Origin: Oscillatoriales cyanobacterium RM2_1_1
GTDB lineage: Bacteria > Cyanobacteriota > Cyanobacteriia > Cyanobacteriales > Microcoleaceae
Direction: 5' to 3'
DNA length: 45,353 bases
NCBI GenBank assembly: GCA_012033335.1
Contig: JAAURB010000039.1
Coordinates: 1 to 45,353 of the forward strand
The position numbers and the translations under genes were made by a program. Position 1 is the stretch's first letter. Each line of letters opens with the position of its first letter. Below the pieces are notes generated by a model. It had not been told where the DNA came from. It worked only from the letters and a program-made list of their open reading frames with translations, and made no database searches. Shown piece after piece: positions 1 through 9,437 of this stretch.

Positions 1-93
1 GTTGGTACCGGAGCAGGAGTGGGGGTGGGAGTTGGCGGGAAGGGAACCGTTTGGCGTGGGCGGCACACCAATGTCCGGGGGGCTCAGGGGGGC

Positions 94-297
94 TCAATTG
101 GAGGGGGGAGTCGGTTCTAGAATCGGATCTAGATCAGGAATAGTCGGTAACTCGTCTTCATCTTGCCGCGATCGCCTGACTCCTGCGGTTAATGAAAAAT
201 CAACGGCAGGCATCCCGAACGCATCAAAATTGTTCTGGAAATGATTCTGGAAACTATTCTGATGGTCTCCGGTTGAGCCAGCCCTGGAAATGCTCAT
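94..297 (-). CDS. Small proline-rich ORF at window edge, possibly broken
   Basis: A 67-codon frame starts at an ATG with an AGG-type ribosome binding site about 8 bases upstream. It is acidic in the middle (QDEDE) and ends proline-rich (LEPTPPS). It closes at a TGA at position 94. The same frame continues past the stop with more proline-rich codons to the window edge, and another frame there reads PTPTPTPAPVP. This could be the start of a secreted protein with a Pro/Thr linker, interrupted by a stop or frameshift. I do not recognise a family, and low-complexity DNA of this kind reads as proline-rich in several frames. Confidence 0.25.
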   Translation of the reverse strand: MSISRAGSTGDHQNSFQNHFQNNFDAFGMPAVDFSLTAGVRRSRQDEDELPTIPDLDPILEPTPPSN

Positions 298-486
298 TGA
301 ACTTGCCTCACACTCAGTACACTCAAATCTAACCTAGACTAATATCTCATCAATCCTTCCAATCGGCTCAGGAAATCCCACAATTTGAGGGATTTCTAAA
401 GTAGCAAAAGTCACCTAGTCTGTCCACTTGCACGGGGGGTCAAGTCGGACTACTGTGAAAGGTTAACGGATAAATTTAACTCCACT

Positions 487-1734
487 ATGGGTCAGTACCA
501 CTCACGAACCTCTTGGGCAATCTATCTGCTGGTTGCTATATTCAGCCTTTGCAGCATCCTCAGGTTCGCACAATTTGGGGCAGCGGCCTCTCAATCTGAA
601 TCTCAATCTGCAACTGAGTTACGAGGGGTTTGGATCACCAACGTTGACAGTGAGGTTTTATTCTCCCAGAAAGGAGTTCAGGATGCGGTTAATCGTCTAA
701 GCAGCCTCAACTTTAACACAATCTATCCGACGATCTGGCAAGGGGGCTATACGCTGTATCCCAGTCCTGCGGCTCAAATGGTGATTGGTCGAGCCGTTGA
801 CCCTACTCCAGGGCTCCAGGGACGGGATATGTTGCAGGAAATGGTGGAAACTGGTCACAGTCAGGGTTTATCCGTGATTCCCTGGTTTGAGTTTGGCTTT
901 ATGGCCCCTGCGGATTCAGAATTGGCCCGCCGTCATCCTGATTGGCTGACCCAACGGCGCGACGAAACGGCTATCAAACCTGAAGGTATCCATGAACGGG
1001 TATGGCTCAATCCCTTTCACCCGGACGTTCAGCAATTTATTCTGGATTTGATTACCGAAGTCGTCAGCAACTACGACATTGATGGGATTCAGTTCGATGA
1101 TCACTTTGGCTTACCGGTAGAGTTTGGCTATGATCCACTGACGATCAAGCTTTACCAGGCCGATAACGCAGGCAATTCTCCAGCAGATGAATATTACGAA
1201 ACTTACTGGGTACGCTGGCGCGCCGATCAGCTCAACCGCTTCATGGAGCGGGTATTTCAAACGGTAAAAGCCATTAAACCCAATTGCATCCTTTCTTTGT
1301 CTCCCAATCCGTTTCACTTTGCCTTGCCCGCTTCCCTACAGGATTGGTTTACCTGGGAGCGACGGGGTTGGGTGGAAGAAATTGTCCTGCAGGTTTACCG
1401 TCCGGATATGGAGCGTTTCACCCGGGAGCTAGGGCGAACTGAGGTGGAACTGGCGAAGCACCATATTCCCTTTGCCATTGGGATCATGAGTGGGTTAAGA
1501 AATGATCCGACGGCAATTGAGATTGTGGCTCAGCAGGTGCGGGAAACCCGCCAGCAAAAGTTTGCCGGGGTTTCCTTCTTCTTCTATGAAAGCCTGTGGA
1601 ACTGGGCCAAAGAATCCCCTGAACAGCGGCAGGCTGAGATTCAGAAGTTGTTCTCAACCCCTGCTGTTCGCCCTGCTGTAAAGCCATCGAAGGGGGCAGT
1701 GCCCCTTTCACCCCCCCATCAATCTGCTAATTAA
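487..1734 (+). CDS. GHL10-family (DUF187-like) glycoside hydrolase, exported
   Basis: This 415-residue protein belongs to the glycosyl hydrolase-like 10 family (YddW/DUF187 type), TIM-barrel enzymes thought to act on cell-wall or extracellular polysaccharide. Residues about 11-30 form a hydrophobic signal or anchor segment after a short polar start. The mature part begins with the family opening ELRGVWITNVDSEVL. It continues with NFNTIYPTIWQGG, an arginine/tryptophan-rich stretch and IDGIQFDDHFGLP, the acidic active-site-like motif near residue 205. The length is normal for the cyanobacterial form. A perfect-frame 12-bp tandem duplication at 589-612 (QSES/QSAT) lies just after the signal. The substrate is not known from sequence. 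Family assignment is firm. Confidence 0.85.
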   Translation: MGQYHSRTSWAIYLLVAIFSLCSILRFAQFGAAASQSESQSATELRGVWITNVDSEVLFSQKGVQDAVNRLSSLNFNTIYPTIWQGGYTLYPSPAAQMVIGRAVDPTPGLQGRDMLQEMVETGHSQGLSVIPWFEFGFMAPADSELARRHPDWLTQRRDETAIKPEGIHERVWLNPFHPDVQQFILDLITEVVSNYDIDGIQFDDHFGLPVEFGYDPLTIKLYQADNAGNSPADEYYETYWVRWRADQLNRFMERVFQTVKAIKPNCILSLSPNPFHFALPASLQDWFTWERRGWVEEIVLQVYRPDMERFTRELGRTEVELAKHHIPFAIGIMSGLRNDPTAIEIVAQQVRETRQQKFAGVSFFFYESLWNWAKESPEQRQAEIQKLFSTPAVRPAVKPSKGAVPLSPPHQSAN

Positions 1735-1811
1735 TTGCGTCAAGCTACTTACTTAACTTTTGAAAGTATTCAAACTTTGTCATATTCTTGCCAGAAATTG
1801 TATCTTGGTGA

Positions 1812-1971
1812 GCTGATAAAGATTGGTACGAGGCGATGGACGTGGACTTTATGGCAGCGGTTCGGGTCTGTCGAGCATTTATCCCCATGATGCGTCAGGC
1901 GGGTTGGGGACGGATTGTCTTGATTGGTTCAGAGGATGCGGTGCAACCCTATACCGATTTGTGGGCTTTAA
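1812..1971 (+). pseudogene. Truncated short-chain dehydrogenase/reductase relic
   Basis: The reading frame from 1812 gives ADKDWYEAMDVDFMAAVR, then RQAGWGRIVLIGSEDAVQPY. These match the central part of classical SDR oxidoreductases, from the helix before the strand-5 serine region. The N-terminal Gly-rich NAD(P) site is absent and a stop precedes the fragment at 1809. The catalytic Tyr-xxx-Lys is also missing: similarity stops around 1965, where the convergent pterin dehydratase gene ends. This is a remnant of about 53 codons, not a functional gene. Confidence 0.7.
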
Positions 1972-2403
1972 CTAGGGGCAGACTGTTTCTGGTGTCCATT
2001 GCCCTAAAATCTGATTGATTTCCTGGGCAACCTGAAAGTCCAGGGGAGTTAGTCCTCCGACATCATGGGTGGTCAGGCGAACTGTAACATTGTTGTAGGA
2101 AATCTCCAGATCAGGATGGTGACCCAAGCGTTCTGCTGGCTCAACCAGGCACTGGACAAACTGAACAGACTCAACAAAGTTACCAAAGCGATGAATCAAG
2201 AAAATGCTCCCGTCCTGGCGCTGCCATTCAGGCAGCGCTTGCAATTTTTCGCCAATCTCTGCCTCTGACAACCGCCCTTGAGTCTGACTTGCAGTCTGAC
2301 TTGCCTGAACTTGAGCGAAAGGGACACCTGATCGAATATTCCATGAAGCAATTTCTGGGTCTCCAAGATTGACCAGAATTGTCGATGCCAGAAAAATATC
2401 CAT
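1972..2403 (-). CDS. Pterin-4a-carbinolamine dehydratase family protein
   Basis: This 143-residue protein has a C-terminal PCD/DCoH domain from about residue 45. The signature includes GHHPDLEISYNNVTVRLTTHD followed by GGLT, which contains the conserved His-His-Pro and Asp of the active site. In cyanobacteria this fold serves in pterin recycling or, in RAF-like relatives, Rubisco assembly; sequence alone does not separate these. The N-terminal 45 residues are an extra, weakly signal-like segment (FLASTILV, then PFAQVQ) holding a perfect 12-bp tandem duplication at 2281-2304. The ATG at 2403 lacks a close ribosome binding site; a GAGGAG sits before an out-of-frame TTG at 2417, so the start is uncertain. 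It follows gyrA by 15 bp on the same strand and is probably cotranscribed. Confidence 0.85.
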   Translation of the reverse strand: MDIFLASTILVNLGDPEIASWNIRSGVPFAQVQASQTASQTQGRLSEAEIGEKLQALPEWQRQDGSIFLIHRFGNFVESVQFVQCLVEPAERLGHHPDLEISYNNVTVRLTTHDVGGLTPLDFQVAQEINQILGQWTPETVCP

Positions 2404-2418
2404 CGGTATTTTCTCAAG

Positions 2419-5253
2419 TTACTCCTCTTCTGGATTTTCTTCTGGAGCTTGAGCCGCTGCTAATATAGCGTCTATTTCAGATTCTGTTTCAGAAACCAAT
2501 TCAGAAACTGATCCGGGCTCCAGTTCAGAGTCCAATTGGGAGTTTGATTCAGAACTTAACTCAGAGCTTAATTCAGGCTCCAACTCAGATTCAGCCGACT
2601 CCTCAGAGGCAGGAACAATGGCAACCGCCGCGATCACATCCTCCTCATCCAGGCGCTGGACTCTGACTCCCGTAGCACTGCGGGACTGGGTAGGAATCGC
2701 ATTGATCACCTGACGAATGATAATTCCGCGACTGGTAATCAACATTAATTCATCCGATTCATGGACAATTTGTAGTCCGACGACCCCATCTTTCTTCGCC
2801 AGATGAGACTTGAACTTCGTGGACATGATTCCCTTGCCGGCACGATTTTGTAAGCGGAATTGAGCTACTGGAACTCGTTTTCCATAACCCCCTGCCGTAA
2901 TCACCAAAACAGAAACTTCGGGATTACTTTCTGAGAGAATCTCTTCGGTTTCTTCCTCAGAAATCTCTTCAGCATCTTCCGCAAACTGATCCGGTGCTTC
3001 TTCAAGTTCAGGATCAAGAATGTCCTCTTCAGAGATGGCCTCCAGATCACTATCTAATTCAGACGGTTCTTCAAGCAATTCCTCGCTCAATTGAGCAATA
3101 TTAGACACGATAGAACTGGGGATAATATCCATGCTAATCAGCTCATCCCCCTTGACCAGTTTCATTGCCCTAACCCCTCGGGTGGCTCGACCTAGAGGGC
3201 GTAGTTGTTTATTATCGGTGCGGAAGTGAATCGCCATACCCTTGCAGGAGCCAATGATGATAGTGTCATCGACCCGGGCTAATCTCACCCAGCGCAACTC
3301 ATCCCCCTCTCCCAGAGAAATTGCAATCAGTCCATTGGTGCGAATATTACTGAAGGCAGAGAGTCCAGTTTTCTTAATGTAACCCCCTTTCGTTAGCATC
3401 ACCAGATAGTTGTCATCACTAAACTCGCTCACCGCTACCACAGAAGTAATCTTCTCCGCCTTGGGAATCGGCAACATCTGCACGATGGGAGTACCCCGAG
3501 CCGCCCGGGACGCAACCGGAATCTGATAGGACTTCAAGCTATAGACAACCCCGCGATCGCTGAAGAACAAAATACTGTCATGGTCACAACAACTGAGGAA
3601 GTGCTTAACGCCGTCATCTTCCTTCATTTTGGTGCCCGACTTACCCCGGGTAGCCCGGTTTTGGGCATCGAAGGTATTAACAGGCATCCGCTTGATATAG
3701 CCCTGTTCCGTCAGCAGAATCACCACCTGCTCATTGGCAATCAGATCCATATCATCAAGTTCCCCCTCTCCATGCAGAATCACAGTTCGGCGGGGAGTCG
3801 CAAACTTCTCTTTCAAGGCCAAGGCTTCAGTTTCAATAATCTCTAAAATCCGTTCCCGACGGGCCAGAATATCCATCAAGTCAGCGATTTTGATTAACAA
3901 TTCCTCATGCTCGGCCATGATCTTATTGGCCTCGAGGGCCGTCAATCGCCGCAATTGCATCTGGAGAATGGCTTCAGCTTGCACCTCAGAGAGGGAAAAT
4001 CGCTCAATCAGTTGTTGTTTGGCCATGGGGGTATCTGCTGCATTCCGAATCAGGGCAATAATCTCATCGAGATTCTCTAGGGCAATCAGCAATCCCTGGA
4101 GAATATGATCCCGCTCCTGGGCTTTTCTGAGCTCATACTCAGTCCGTCGGCGAATCGTCTCTACCCGAAACTCTAGAAAGACATTCAAATAATGGCTCAG
4201 GGTGAGGCGCTCTGGTCTGCTGTTGACTAGAGCTAGCATATTGGCTCCAAAGTTGGTCTGGATTGGGGTTTGTTTGTAGAGATTGTTCAGCACAACTCGG
4301 GGATAGGCATCTCGCCGCAATTCCACCACAACTCGCATCCCATCGCGATCGCTCTCATCACGAATATCAGAAATCCCATCGATTTTTTTGTCATTCACCA
4401 ATTCAGCAATCTTCTCCACCAAGGCTGCTTTATTGGTTTGGTAGGGGAGTTGGGTAATAATAATCGCCTCCCGATCCGGGCGACCTCGCTGTTCAATGGT
4501 TTCAATCTCTGCCACCCCCCGCATTGTGATCGAGCCCTGACCCTGGAGGTAGGCATCCCGAATCCCGGAGCGTCCAAGAATCTGGCCCCCAGTGGGGAAA
4601 TCCGGCCCTGGAATGTATTGCATCAAGTCAGTGTCACCCAGTTCTGGATTGTGAATCAGCGCCACCAGCCCATCAACCAGTTCTCCCAGATTGTGGGGGG
4701 GAATATTGGTAGCCATACCGACGGCAATCCCGGAGGAGCCGTTGAGGAGCAATTGGGGAACTCTAGAGGGTAAAACCAGGGGCTCTTGCTGGGAGCCATC
4801 AAAGTTGTCCCCAAAGTTAACGGTTTCTGAGTCGATATCTTGAAGTAATGCCTCGCAGGTCAAAGCCTGCAGGCGACACTCTGTATATCGCATGGCGGCA
4901 GGAGGATCATTGTCAATCGAGCCAAAGTTACCATGGCCGTCTACCAAAGGCGATCGCATGGAAAAATCCTGGGCCATCCGCACTAGGGCATCATAAACAG
5001 AGCCATCCCCGTGGGGATGATATTTTCCCAAAACTTCCCCGACAACCCGAGCACATTTGCGGAAAGGCCGATCCGAGGTCAGTCCCAGCTCATTCATGGC
5101 GTAGAGAATCCGCCGATGCACTGGCTTTAGACCATCCCGGGCATCCGGCAAAGCCCGCCCTACAATTACGCTCATGGCGTATTCCAGGTAGGACTGCTCC
5201 ATCTCGTTGCGTAAATCGGTGGGGATGATCTGTTTGGGGTCAGAAGAAGTCAT
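2419..5253 (-). CDS. gyrA: DNA gyrase subunit A
   Basis: This is the A subunit of the type II topoisomerase that introduces negative supercoils. The ATG at 5253 gives MTSSDPKQ and 944 residues; a TTG 33 bp upstream is less likely. The winged-helix/tower region carries KYHPHGDG at 78-84 and the catalytic tyrosine Tyr123 in [10 protein letters not shown]. Gly84 stands where E. coli has Ser83, while Asp88 matches E. coli Asp87. A GyrA-box-like [10 protein letters not shown] lies in the C-terminal beta-pinwheel. Two very acidic segments are unusual: one inserted between blades (about 714-778) and a Ser/Glu/Leu-rich tail (about 884-944) with repeated SEL/SES units. The total is longer than E. coli GyrA (875). 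The family call is certain. Confidence 0.97.
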   Translation of the reverse strand: MTSSDPKQIIPTDLRNEMEQSYLEYAMSVIVGRALPDARDGLKPVHRRILYAMNELGLTSDRPFRKCARVVGEVLGKYHPHGDGSVYDALVRMAQDFSMRSPLVDGHGNFGSIDNDPPAAMRYTECRLQALTCEALLQDIDSETVNFGDNFDGSQQEPLVLPSRVPQLLLNGSSGIAVGMATNIPPHNLGELVDGLVALIHNPELGDTDLMQYIPGPDFPTGGQILGRSGIRDAYLQGQGSITMRGVAEIETIEQRGRPDREAIIITQLPYQTNKAALVEKIAELVNDKKIDGISDIRDESDRDGMRVVVELRRDAYPRVVLNNLYKQTPIQTNFGANMLALVNSRPERLTLSHYLNVFLEFRVETIRRRTEYELRKAQERDHILQGLLIALENLDEIIALIRNAADTPMAKQQLIERFSLSEVQAEAILQMQLRRLTALEANKIMAEHEELLIKIADLMDILARRERILEIIETEALALKEKFATPRRTVILHGEGELDDMDLIANEQVVILLTEQGYIKRMPVNTFDAQNRATRGKSGTKMKEDDGVKHFLSCCDHDSILFFSDRGVVYSLKSYQIPVASRAARGTPIVQMLPIPKAEKITSVVAVSEFSDDNYLVMLTKGGYIKKTGLSAFSNIRTNGLIAISLGEGDELRWVRLARVDDTIIIGSCKGMAIHFRTDNKQLRPLGRATRGVRAMKLVKGDELISMDIIPSSIVSNIAQLSEELLEEPSELDSDLEAISEEDILDPELEEAPDQFAEDAEEISEEETEEILSESNPEVSVLVITAGGYGKRVPVAQFRLQNRAGKGIMSTKFKSHLAKKDGVVGLQIVHESDELMLITSRGIIIRQVINAIPTQSRSATGVRVQRLDEEDVIAAVAIVPASEESAESELEPELSSELSSESNSQLDSELEPGSVSELVSETESEIDAILAAAQAPEENPEEE

Positions 5254-5540
5254 AGATAGCGTCGCTCCGTATGAATGCAATCTCAATCTTGTTCAGCAAC
5301 TTTTCAGCCTTATTTCACGGCAATATTTTGCAGCGTGAAAAACTGGACAAAGCAATTCTGAGGATACTTCAAAGTCCAGCAGCTTTTTGATTCCATTTGA
5401 GTAATAATCTATTAATTGTAGCATAGCCAAGACCGGATCAAAGCCGGATTAAATCTGTATTCAAAGCTGGTTTGAACACTCAACTCAGTCCTCAGAAAAT
5501 CCCATCAGAATTTCTAATATAAATTTATTGACAAATTGCA

Positions 5541-6470
5541 ATGTTGACTATTATTTATTCCGCAGATTTTTTGCAGCACAAAACAGGGTTACTCCACCCG
5601 GAAAGACCTGAACGATTAACTGCAATTGTGAATGGACTCCAGGCCACCCCCTGGGCCGACCAACTTCAATGGAGATCCCCCACTCCCCTAGATATGAGCC
5701 AGGGTAAAGTCATGGCTGAACTAACCGCCATTCATACTCAAACCCATATTGAACGGGTTCAACAGATTGCAGCCCATGGCGGCGGATATCTGGATGGGGA
5801 TACCCCCTTGTCCCCTGAGAGTTATCAGGTAGCGCTCCTGGCCATTGGTGCCTGGTTAGATGGGGTCGATCAGGTGCTAGAACAGGGCCAACCTGCTTTT
5901 GTCTTGGCCCGTCCCCCCGGACATCATGCAGAAGCGGATCGGGGCATGGGATTTTGTTTATTTTCCAATGGGGCGATCTCGGCCCACTATGGCCTCAAAC
6001 AGTCTGGAATTGATCGGGTAGCGATTCTGGATTGGGATGTTCACCATGGCAATGGCACCCAAGCTCTCGTGGAGACTCATCCCAATCTGGCCTATTGTTC
6101 CCTGCATCAGTTTCCCTGCTATCCAGGCACAGGCTACGCAGAGGAGCGGGGCAGCTATAGTAATGTGTTGAATATTCCACTGGTGCCCGGGAGTACAATG
6201 ACGGTGTATCAATCGGCTTTTGAACAGCAAGTGATGCCTTTTTTGCAGAGCTTTCAACCGGATCTATTGATTGTCAGCGCAGGATATGATGGGAATCATG
6301 ATGATCCGTTGGCCAGTATCTCTCTCTACCCTCAAGATTACGGACAATTGACCCAGTATTGTTTACAATTGACCCCTAAAGTCTTATTTGGATTGGAAGG
6401 CGGGTATGACTTGCCCAGCTTGTCTCAGTCGGTTATTGCTACCCTCGAGCAATGTTTGTCAATGGTTTAA
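5541..6470 (+). CDS. Histone deacetylase-family (AcuC/AphA-like) hydrolase
   Basis: This 309-residue zinc hydrolase belongs to the arginase/deacetylase superfamily. Bacterial members remove acetyl groups from polyamines, acetoin-related substrates or protein lysines. Visible motifs: HPERPERL near the start, RPPGHHAEADRGMGFC with the catalytic His pair at 128-129, and DWDVHHGNGTQ, whose Asp166 and His168 are the expected zinc ligands. SAGYDGNHDDPL supplies the third ligand, and GLEGGYDLPSL comes near the end. All key residues are present, so it should be active. It is divergent from gyrA across a 287-bp spacer and followed 42 bp later by an SGNH hydrolase. The substrate cannot be predicted. 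Confidence 0.93.
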   Translation: MLTIIYSADFLQHKTGLLHPERPERLTAIVNGLQATPWADQLQWRSPTPLDMSQGKVMAELTAIHTQTHIERVQQIAAHGGGYLDGDTPLSPESYQVALLAIGAWLDGVDQVLEQGQPAFVLARPPGHHAEADRGMGFCLFSNGAISAHYGLKQSGIDRVAILDWDVHHGNGTQALVETHPNLAYCSLHQFPCYPGTGYAEERGSYSNVLNIPLVPGSTMTVYQSAFEQQVMPFLQSFQPDLLIVSAGYDGNHDDPLASISLYPQDYGQLTQYCLQLTPKVLFGLEGGYDLPSLSQSVIATLEQCLSMV

Positions 6471-6512
6471 GCGCCTGATGTCACGACTAGACTCAATCCG
6501 CAGCATATTGAA

Positions 6513-7391
6513 TTGGCAGGGAAAGGGATTTTGATTGGTGACCGTTATCCAGGACTACATCGTTCGAAAACTATTCCAACCTGGGCTCTAATGTCCCTGG
6601 TGAGTAATGGACTATTGATTCCTCTGGTAATACTGCTGATGTTCAGGGGACAGTCCCTACCGGAGGAAACTCAAGCTCAGAGTTCATCGGCGTTTGCCCC
6701 TCAAGACTCCTCTAGCTTGACCTATGTGACTCGAACGGCTTCTGAGCTTGGAGTTCGGCATCGCTGGACCTATGAACAGTGGGTTGAGCAATTGGGGCGA
6801 GAAGCCAGGGCTCTTTCAGACCAACCCTCCAGCCATCTGGCAATTCTGGCTGGGGACTCCCTAAGCCTGTGGTTTCCCCCTGAATTGCTTCCTCCAAAGC
6901 AGATCTGGCTCAATCAGGGGATTTCTGGGGAGACATCAACGGGTTTACTCAAGCGCTTAAAACTGTTCGACAATACTGATCCTGAGGTGATCTTTGTGAT
7001 GATCGGCGTGAATGATCTGATTCGTGGGATCAAAGCTAACGAGGTGTTGAGTAATTATCAGAAGATCATTCAGGAACTTCGCTGGGTTCATCCCGAAACA
7101 AAAATTGTAGTTCAGTCCATTTTGCCCCACAGTGGAGCATCGGCAACCTGGGAGGGGCGAGATCGCCTCCTGGCCATTCCCAATAGTGATATTCAGGCTT
7201 TGAATCAGGAGTTGAGCAAAATCGCCCAGCGGGAGGGAGTCCTCTACCTAAATCTCTACCCGTTATTTGCCGATCGGGCCGGCAATCTCCGACCCGAGTT
7301 TAGTACTGATGGCTTGCATCTGAATGATTCTGGTTATCTGATCTGGAGTGCCAGCTTGCAATTATTCAGTCAGATGCAATTGGCGGAATAA
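6513..7391 (+). CDS. Membrane-anchored SGNH/GDSL-type esterase
   Basis: The protein has 292 residues from a TTG start. It has an N-terminal basic stretch, one transmembrane segment (about 26-45, LVSNGLLIPLVILLMF) and a Ser/Gln-rich linker. A periplasmic SGNH hydrolase domain follows, from about 100. Block I is LAGDSLSLW (catalytic Ser), block II has the Gly in NQGISGETS, block III is IGVNDLI (Asn), and block V is DGLHLNDSGY with the Asp/His pair. An internal ATG at 6591 would remove the basic n-region, so the upstream TTG is preferred. Such enzymes deacylate polysaccharides, lipids or peptidoglycan; the substrate is unknown here. The start has moderate certainty, the family high. Confidence 0.85.
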   Translation: MAGKGILIGDRYPGLHRSKTIPTWALMSLVSNGLLIPLVILLMFRGQSLPEETQAQSSSAFAPQDSSSLTYVTRTASELGVRHRWTYEQWVEQLGREARALSDQPSSHLAILAGDSLSLWFPPELLPPKQIWLNQGISGETSTGLLKRLKLFDNTDPEVIFVMIGVNDLIRGIKANEVLSNYQKIIQELRWVHPETKIVVQSILPHSGASATWEGRDRLLAIPNSDIQALNQELSKIAQREGVLYLNLYPLFADRAGNLRPEFSTDGLHLNDSGYLIWSASLQLFSQMQLAE

Positions 7392-7419
7392 TTGCGACCC
7401 GAGGTTACTCCTAACTCTT

Positions 7420-8552
7420 TTATTTTTGTTCGGGGTGAGAGGCTTCAGGGGATCGAGCCCCCATTTGATTAATCAAATCAATCATCTGATACAGTCGCCC
7501 AATATCCCGTTGATTGAAATGTAATGTCAGTCTTGGCAAATATTCGGTGTCATCACCAAACTCATCGATTAGGGCGTGACTTTTTTCAATTCGGCCCTTG
7601 ACTAAAATGCCATGGAACTCTTGGTTGAGGTGCTCGATATCGGCATCACTTAAGTTAGATTTTAACCGAATCACCAATTGATCCTTGACATAGCGACTGG
7701 AATGATAGGTGCGATAGAAGTTCTCAATCACCTCACAGGCAACCTGGGTATTGTCGGTAATTGTGTAAATACTGGTGTCATCCGGAGAGATTAATCCCCG
7801 CTGCAATAGTTGTTTCTCTACAAATTCATGCCAGTCGTGCCAGTAGTTGCCCCCCGGTCGATCCACCAGCACTAGGGGCGCTGGGCCAAATTTCCCGGTT
7901 TGGGCCAGGGTCAAACACTCAAATGTCTCATCCAGGGTACCAAACCCCCCTGGAAACATAGCTAGAGCATCGCTCTCCCGCAAAAAAATAATTTCCGAGT
8001 AAAGAAATACTTAAAATCGATTAGTTTATGATTCCCTTCGATATAGGGATTGGAGGACTGCTCAAAGGGAAGCTGAATATTTAGACCAAAGGAATGATCG
8101 GGCCCAGCCCCTTCATTTCCAGCCTGCATAATTCCCCCCCCAGCCCCAGTTAGTACCATAAATCCATGCTGGGTAACACAACGGGCAAAATTCGCCGCCA
8201 TCTGATATTCTCGGGCGTTTGAAGCGGTTCTGGCAGAACCAAAAATGCAGATTTTGCGAATGTGACGATAGGGATGGAAAATCTGAAAACCCCGCTCCAT
8301 GTCATAGAGGGACGCAGACAGAATCTTCCAATCCAATGTCTCAAGATCTTCCCCTGCCATTCGAACTAAACTGGCCAGCGATCGCGCAATCCACTTCTCA
8401 TGCTTACGCCCCGGCAGTTGATTCAGAAGTTGAGTCAACTGAAAGTGAAGAGAAGCGATCGTATGCTCTGCTTCCAAAGAACCCATATACTTTTTTAAAA
8501 ATACGATACCGCGCCTTGGGTAGTCAGCCAAAAGACGCGACATTAAAATCAT
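7420..8552 (-). pseudogene. LOG-family (TIGR00730-type) protein, one frameshift
   Basis: Two adjacent frames together make one cyanobacterial LOG-family protein of about 375 residues. This is the Rossmann-like 'lysine decarboxylase' fold; characterised LOG members are cytokinin-activating phosphoribohydrolases. The N-terminal part (8552 to about 7985) carries ICIFGSAR and TGAGGGIMQAGN with the family's phosphate-binding glycines. The C-terminal part (to 7420) begins RESDALAMFPGGFGTLDE, containing the family PGGxGT motif. The frames meet at a T7 run on the coding strand (7982-7988), where the family reads KLFFLRESDA but this sequence reads KLFFCGRA then stops. One extra T would restore everything. 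Both halves are well conserved, so either the lesion is very recent or it is a sequencing error. Slippage on the run could also yield some full product. Confidence 0.85.
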
Positions 8553-8674
8553 TTCAAACCCAAGAAAAAACTATCTGAGCCTTTAGGGCCCTGGAACCTG
8601 GAGCGTGGGAATCTTAAGTTCGATTCAGCCAGAATCGAGAGCCGAGCTCAACAGTCAAGCTCAAGCCAGCTCGA

Positions 8675-8998
8675 CTAAAGATATTTCTCTAAGGTGTTTG
8701 CTAAAGTGGTTTTGGGAACTGCACCAACCACCATATCAACCCGTTGACCCCCTTTAAAAATCATCAGAGTTGGAATACTGCGAATCCCATATTGGCTGGC
8801 AACACTGGGGTTTTCATCCGTATTCAGTTTCACAACTTTCAGTTTACCTTTGTACTGCTCTGCAATCTCATCGACTACAGGGCCAACCATTCGACAAGGG
8901 CCACACCAGGGAGCCCAAAAATCGACTAGAACTGGAAGCTCACTGTCGAGTACATCTTGTTTAAAACTTGCATCCGTTACTGCTGTGGATGATGACAT
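8675..8998 (-). CDS. trxA: Thioredoxin
   Basis: This is a 107-residue thioredoxin with the redox motif [10 protein letters not shown] at about residues 28-37 and the cis-Pro segment [14 protein letters not shown] near 71-84. Family core residues (Asp and Phe before the active site, [14 protein letters not shown]) are all present. It reduces disulfides of Calvin-cycle and other enzymes in the light-dependent thioredoxin network. The ATG at 8998 gives the usual 107-residue size; an in-frame TTG at 9007 would add three residues. It lies downstream of the Yfr1 RNA on the same strand, as in many cyanobacteria. Confidence 0.96.
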   Translation of the reverse strand: MSSSTAVTDASFKQDVLDSELPVLVDFWAPWCGPCRMVGPVVDEIAEQYKGKLKVVKLNTDENPSVASQYGIRSIPTLMIFKGGQRVDMVVGAVPKTTLANTLEKYL

Positions 8999-9365
8999 GC
9001 CTTGCAATCCTTATACGCATTGTCTCGTCATAATATAGTTTACGTAGAGACGAACCAATTGACTACCCCCAAACAGAGGACTTATGGTTCTGTCCGATTA
9101 GAATTGTTAAAATGCCCAGGGTGCGGATTACTCTATCACCAGGTCTGGGTCAAAAATACAACTCACTATGATTATGATTTAACAGTTTCCCTACATTCTA
9201 TCTAGACCTGGAGCACTCTAGCCGAATAGATTTCCTCAGGCAACAAAATTTAAGAAGAGATTTCAGGAGAAACGGCAGAAAAAATTTAACAACTATCCGG
9301 AACTTGTATGGCTCTGGGTGCATCTACATTTAGTATAGGAACCTATGACAGAGAAACCCGGAGAT

Positions 9366-9437
9366 AAAGAAACCGCCCGAACAGTGTCCAGGCGGAGTGT
9401 GGTGTGAGGAGTGAACGGAAACATACGTCTCCGCTAT
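9366..9437 (-). ncRNA. yfr1: Yfr1 regulatory small RNA
   Basis: On the minus strand the sequence holds the ultraconserved Yfr1 core ACTCCTCACAC at 9412-9402, unpaired between two hairpins. The 5' hairpin has the stem CGGA/TCCG (9433 to about 9416). The 3' hairpin CCGCC-loop-GGCGG (about 9395-9374) is followed by TTTCTTT, a Rho-independent terminator. Total length of about 70 nt, architecture and location upstream of trxA on the same strand all match Yfr1 of other cyanobacteria. There it base-pairs with outer-membrane porin mRNAs and is needed under stress. A plausible -10 (around CAATAGTAA) precedes the 5' end. Exact ends are estimated within a few bases. Confidence 0.92.

Noticed and set aside
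2-244. Plus-strand ORF at the window start
   Set aside because: Gly/Glu-rich composition is the complement of proline-rich minus-strand codons; no start context.
5287-5540. Gene in the gyrA-deacetylase spacer
   Set aside because: No frame with start and ribosome binding site; only short CCGGAT-type direct repeats.
7975-7995. Programmed -1 frameshift in the LOG gene
   Set aside because: The slippery geometry does not fit a clean X XXY YYZ heptamer and the family is not known to use frameshifting; an indel is simpler.
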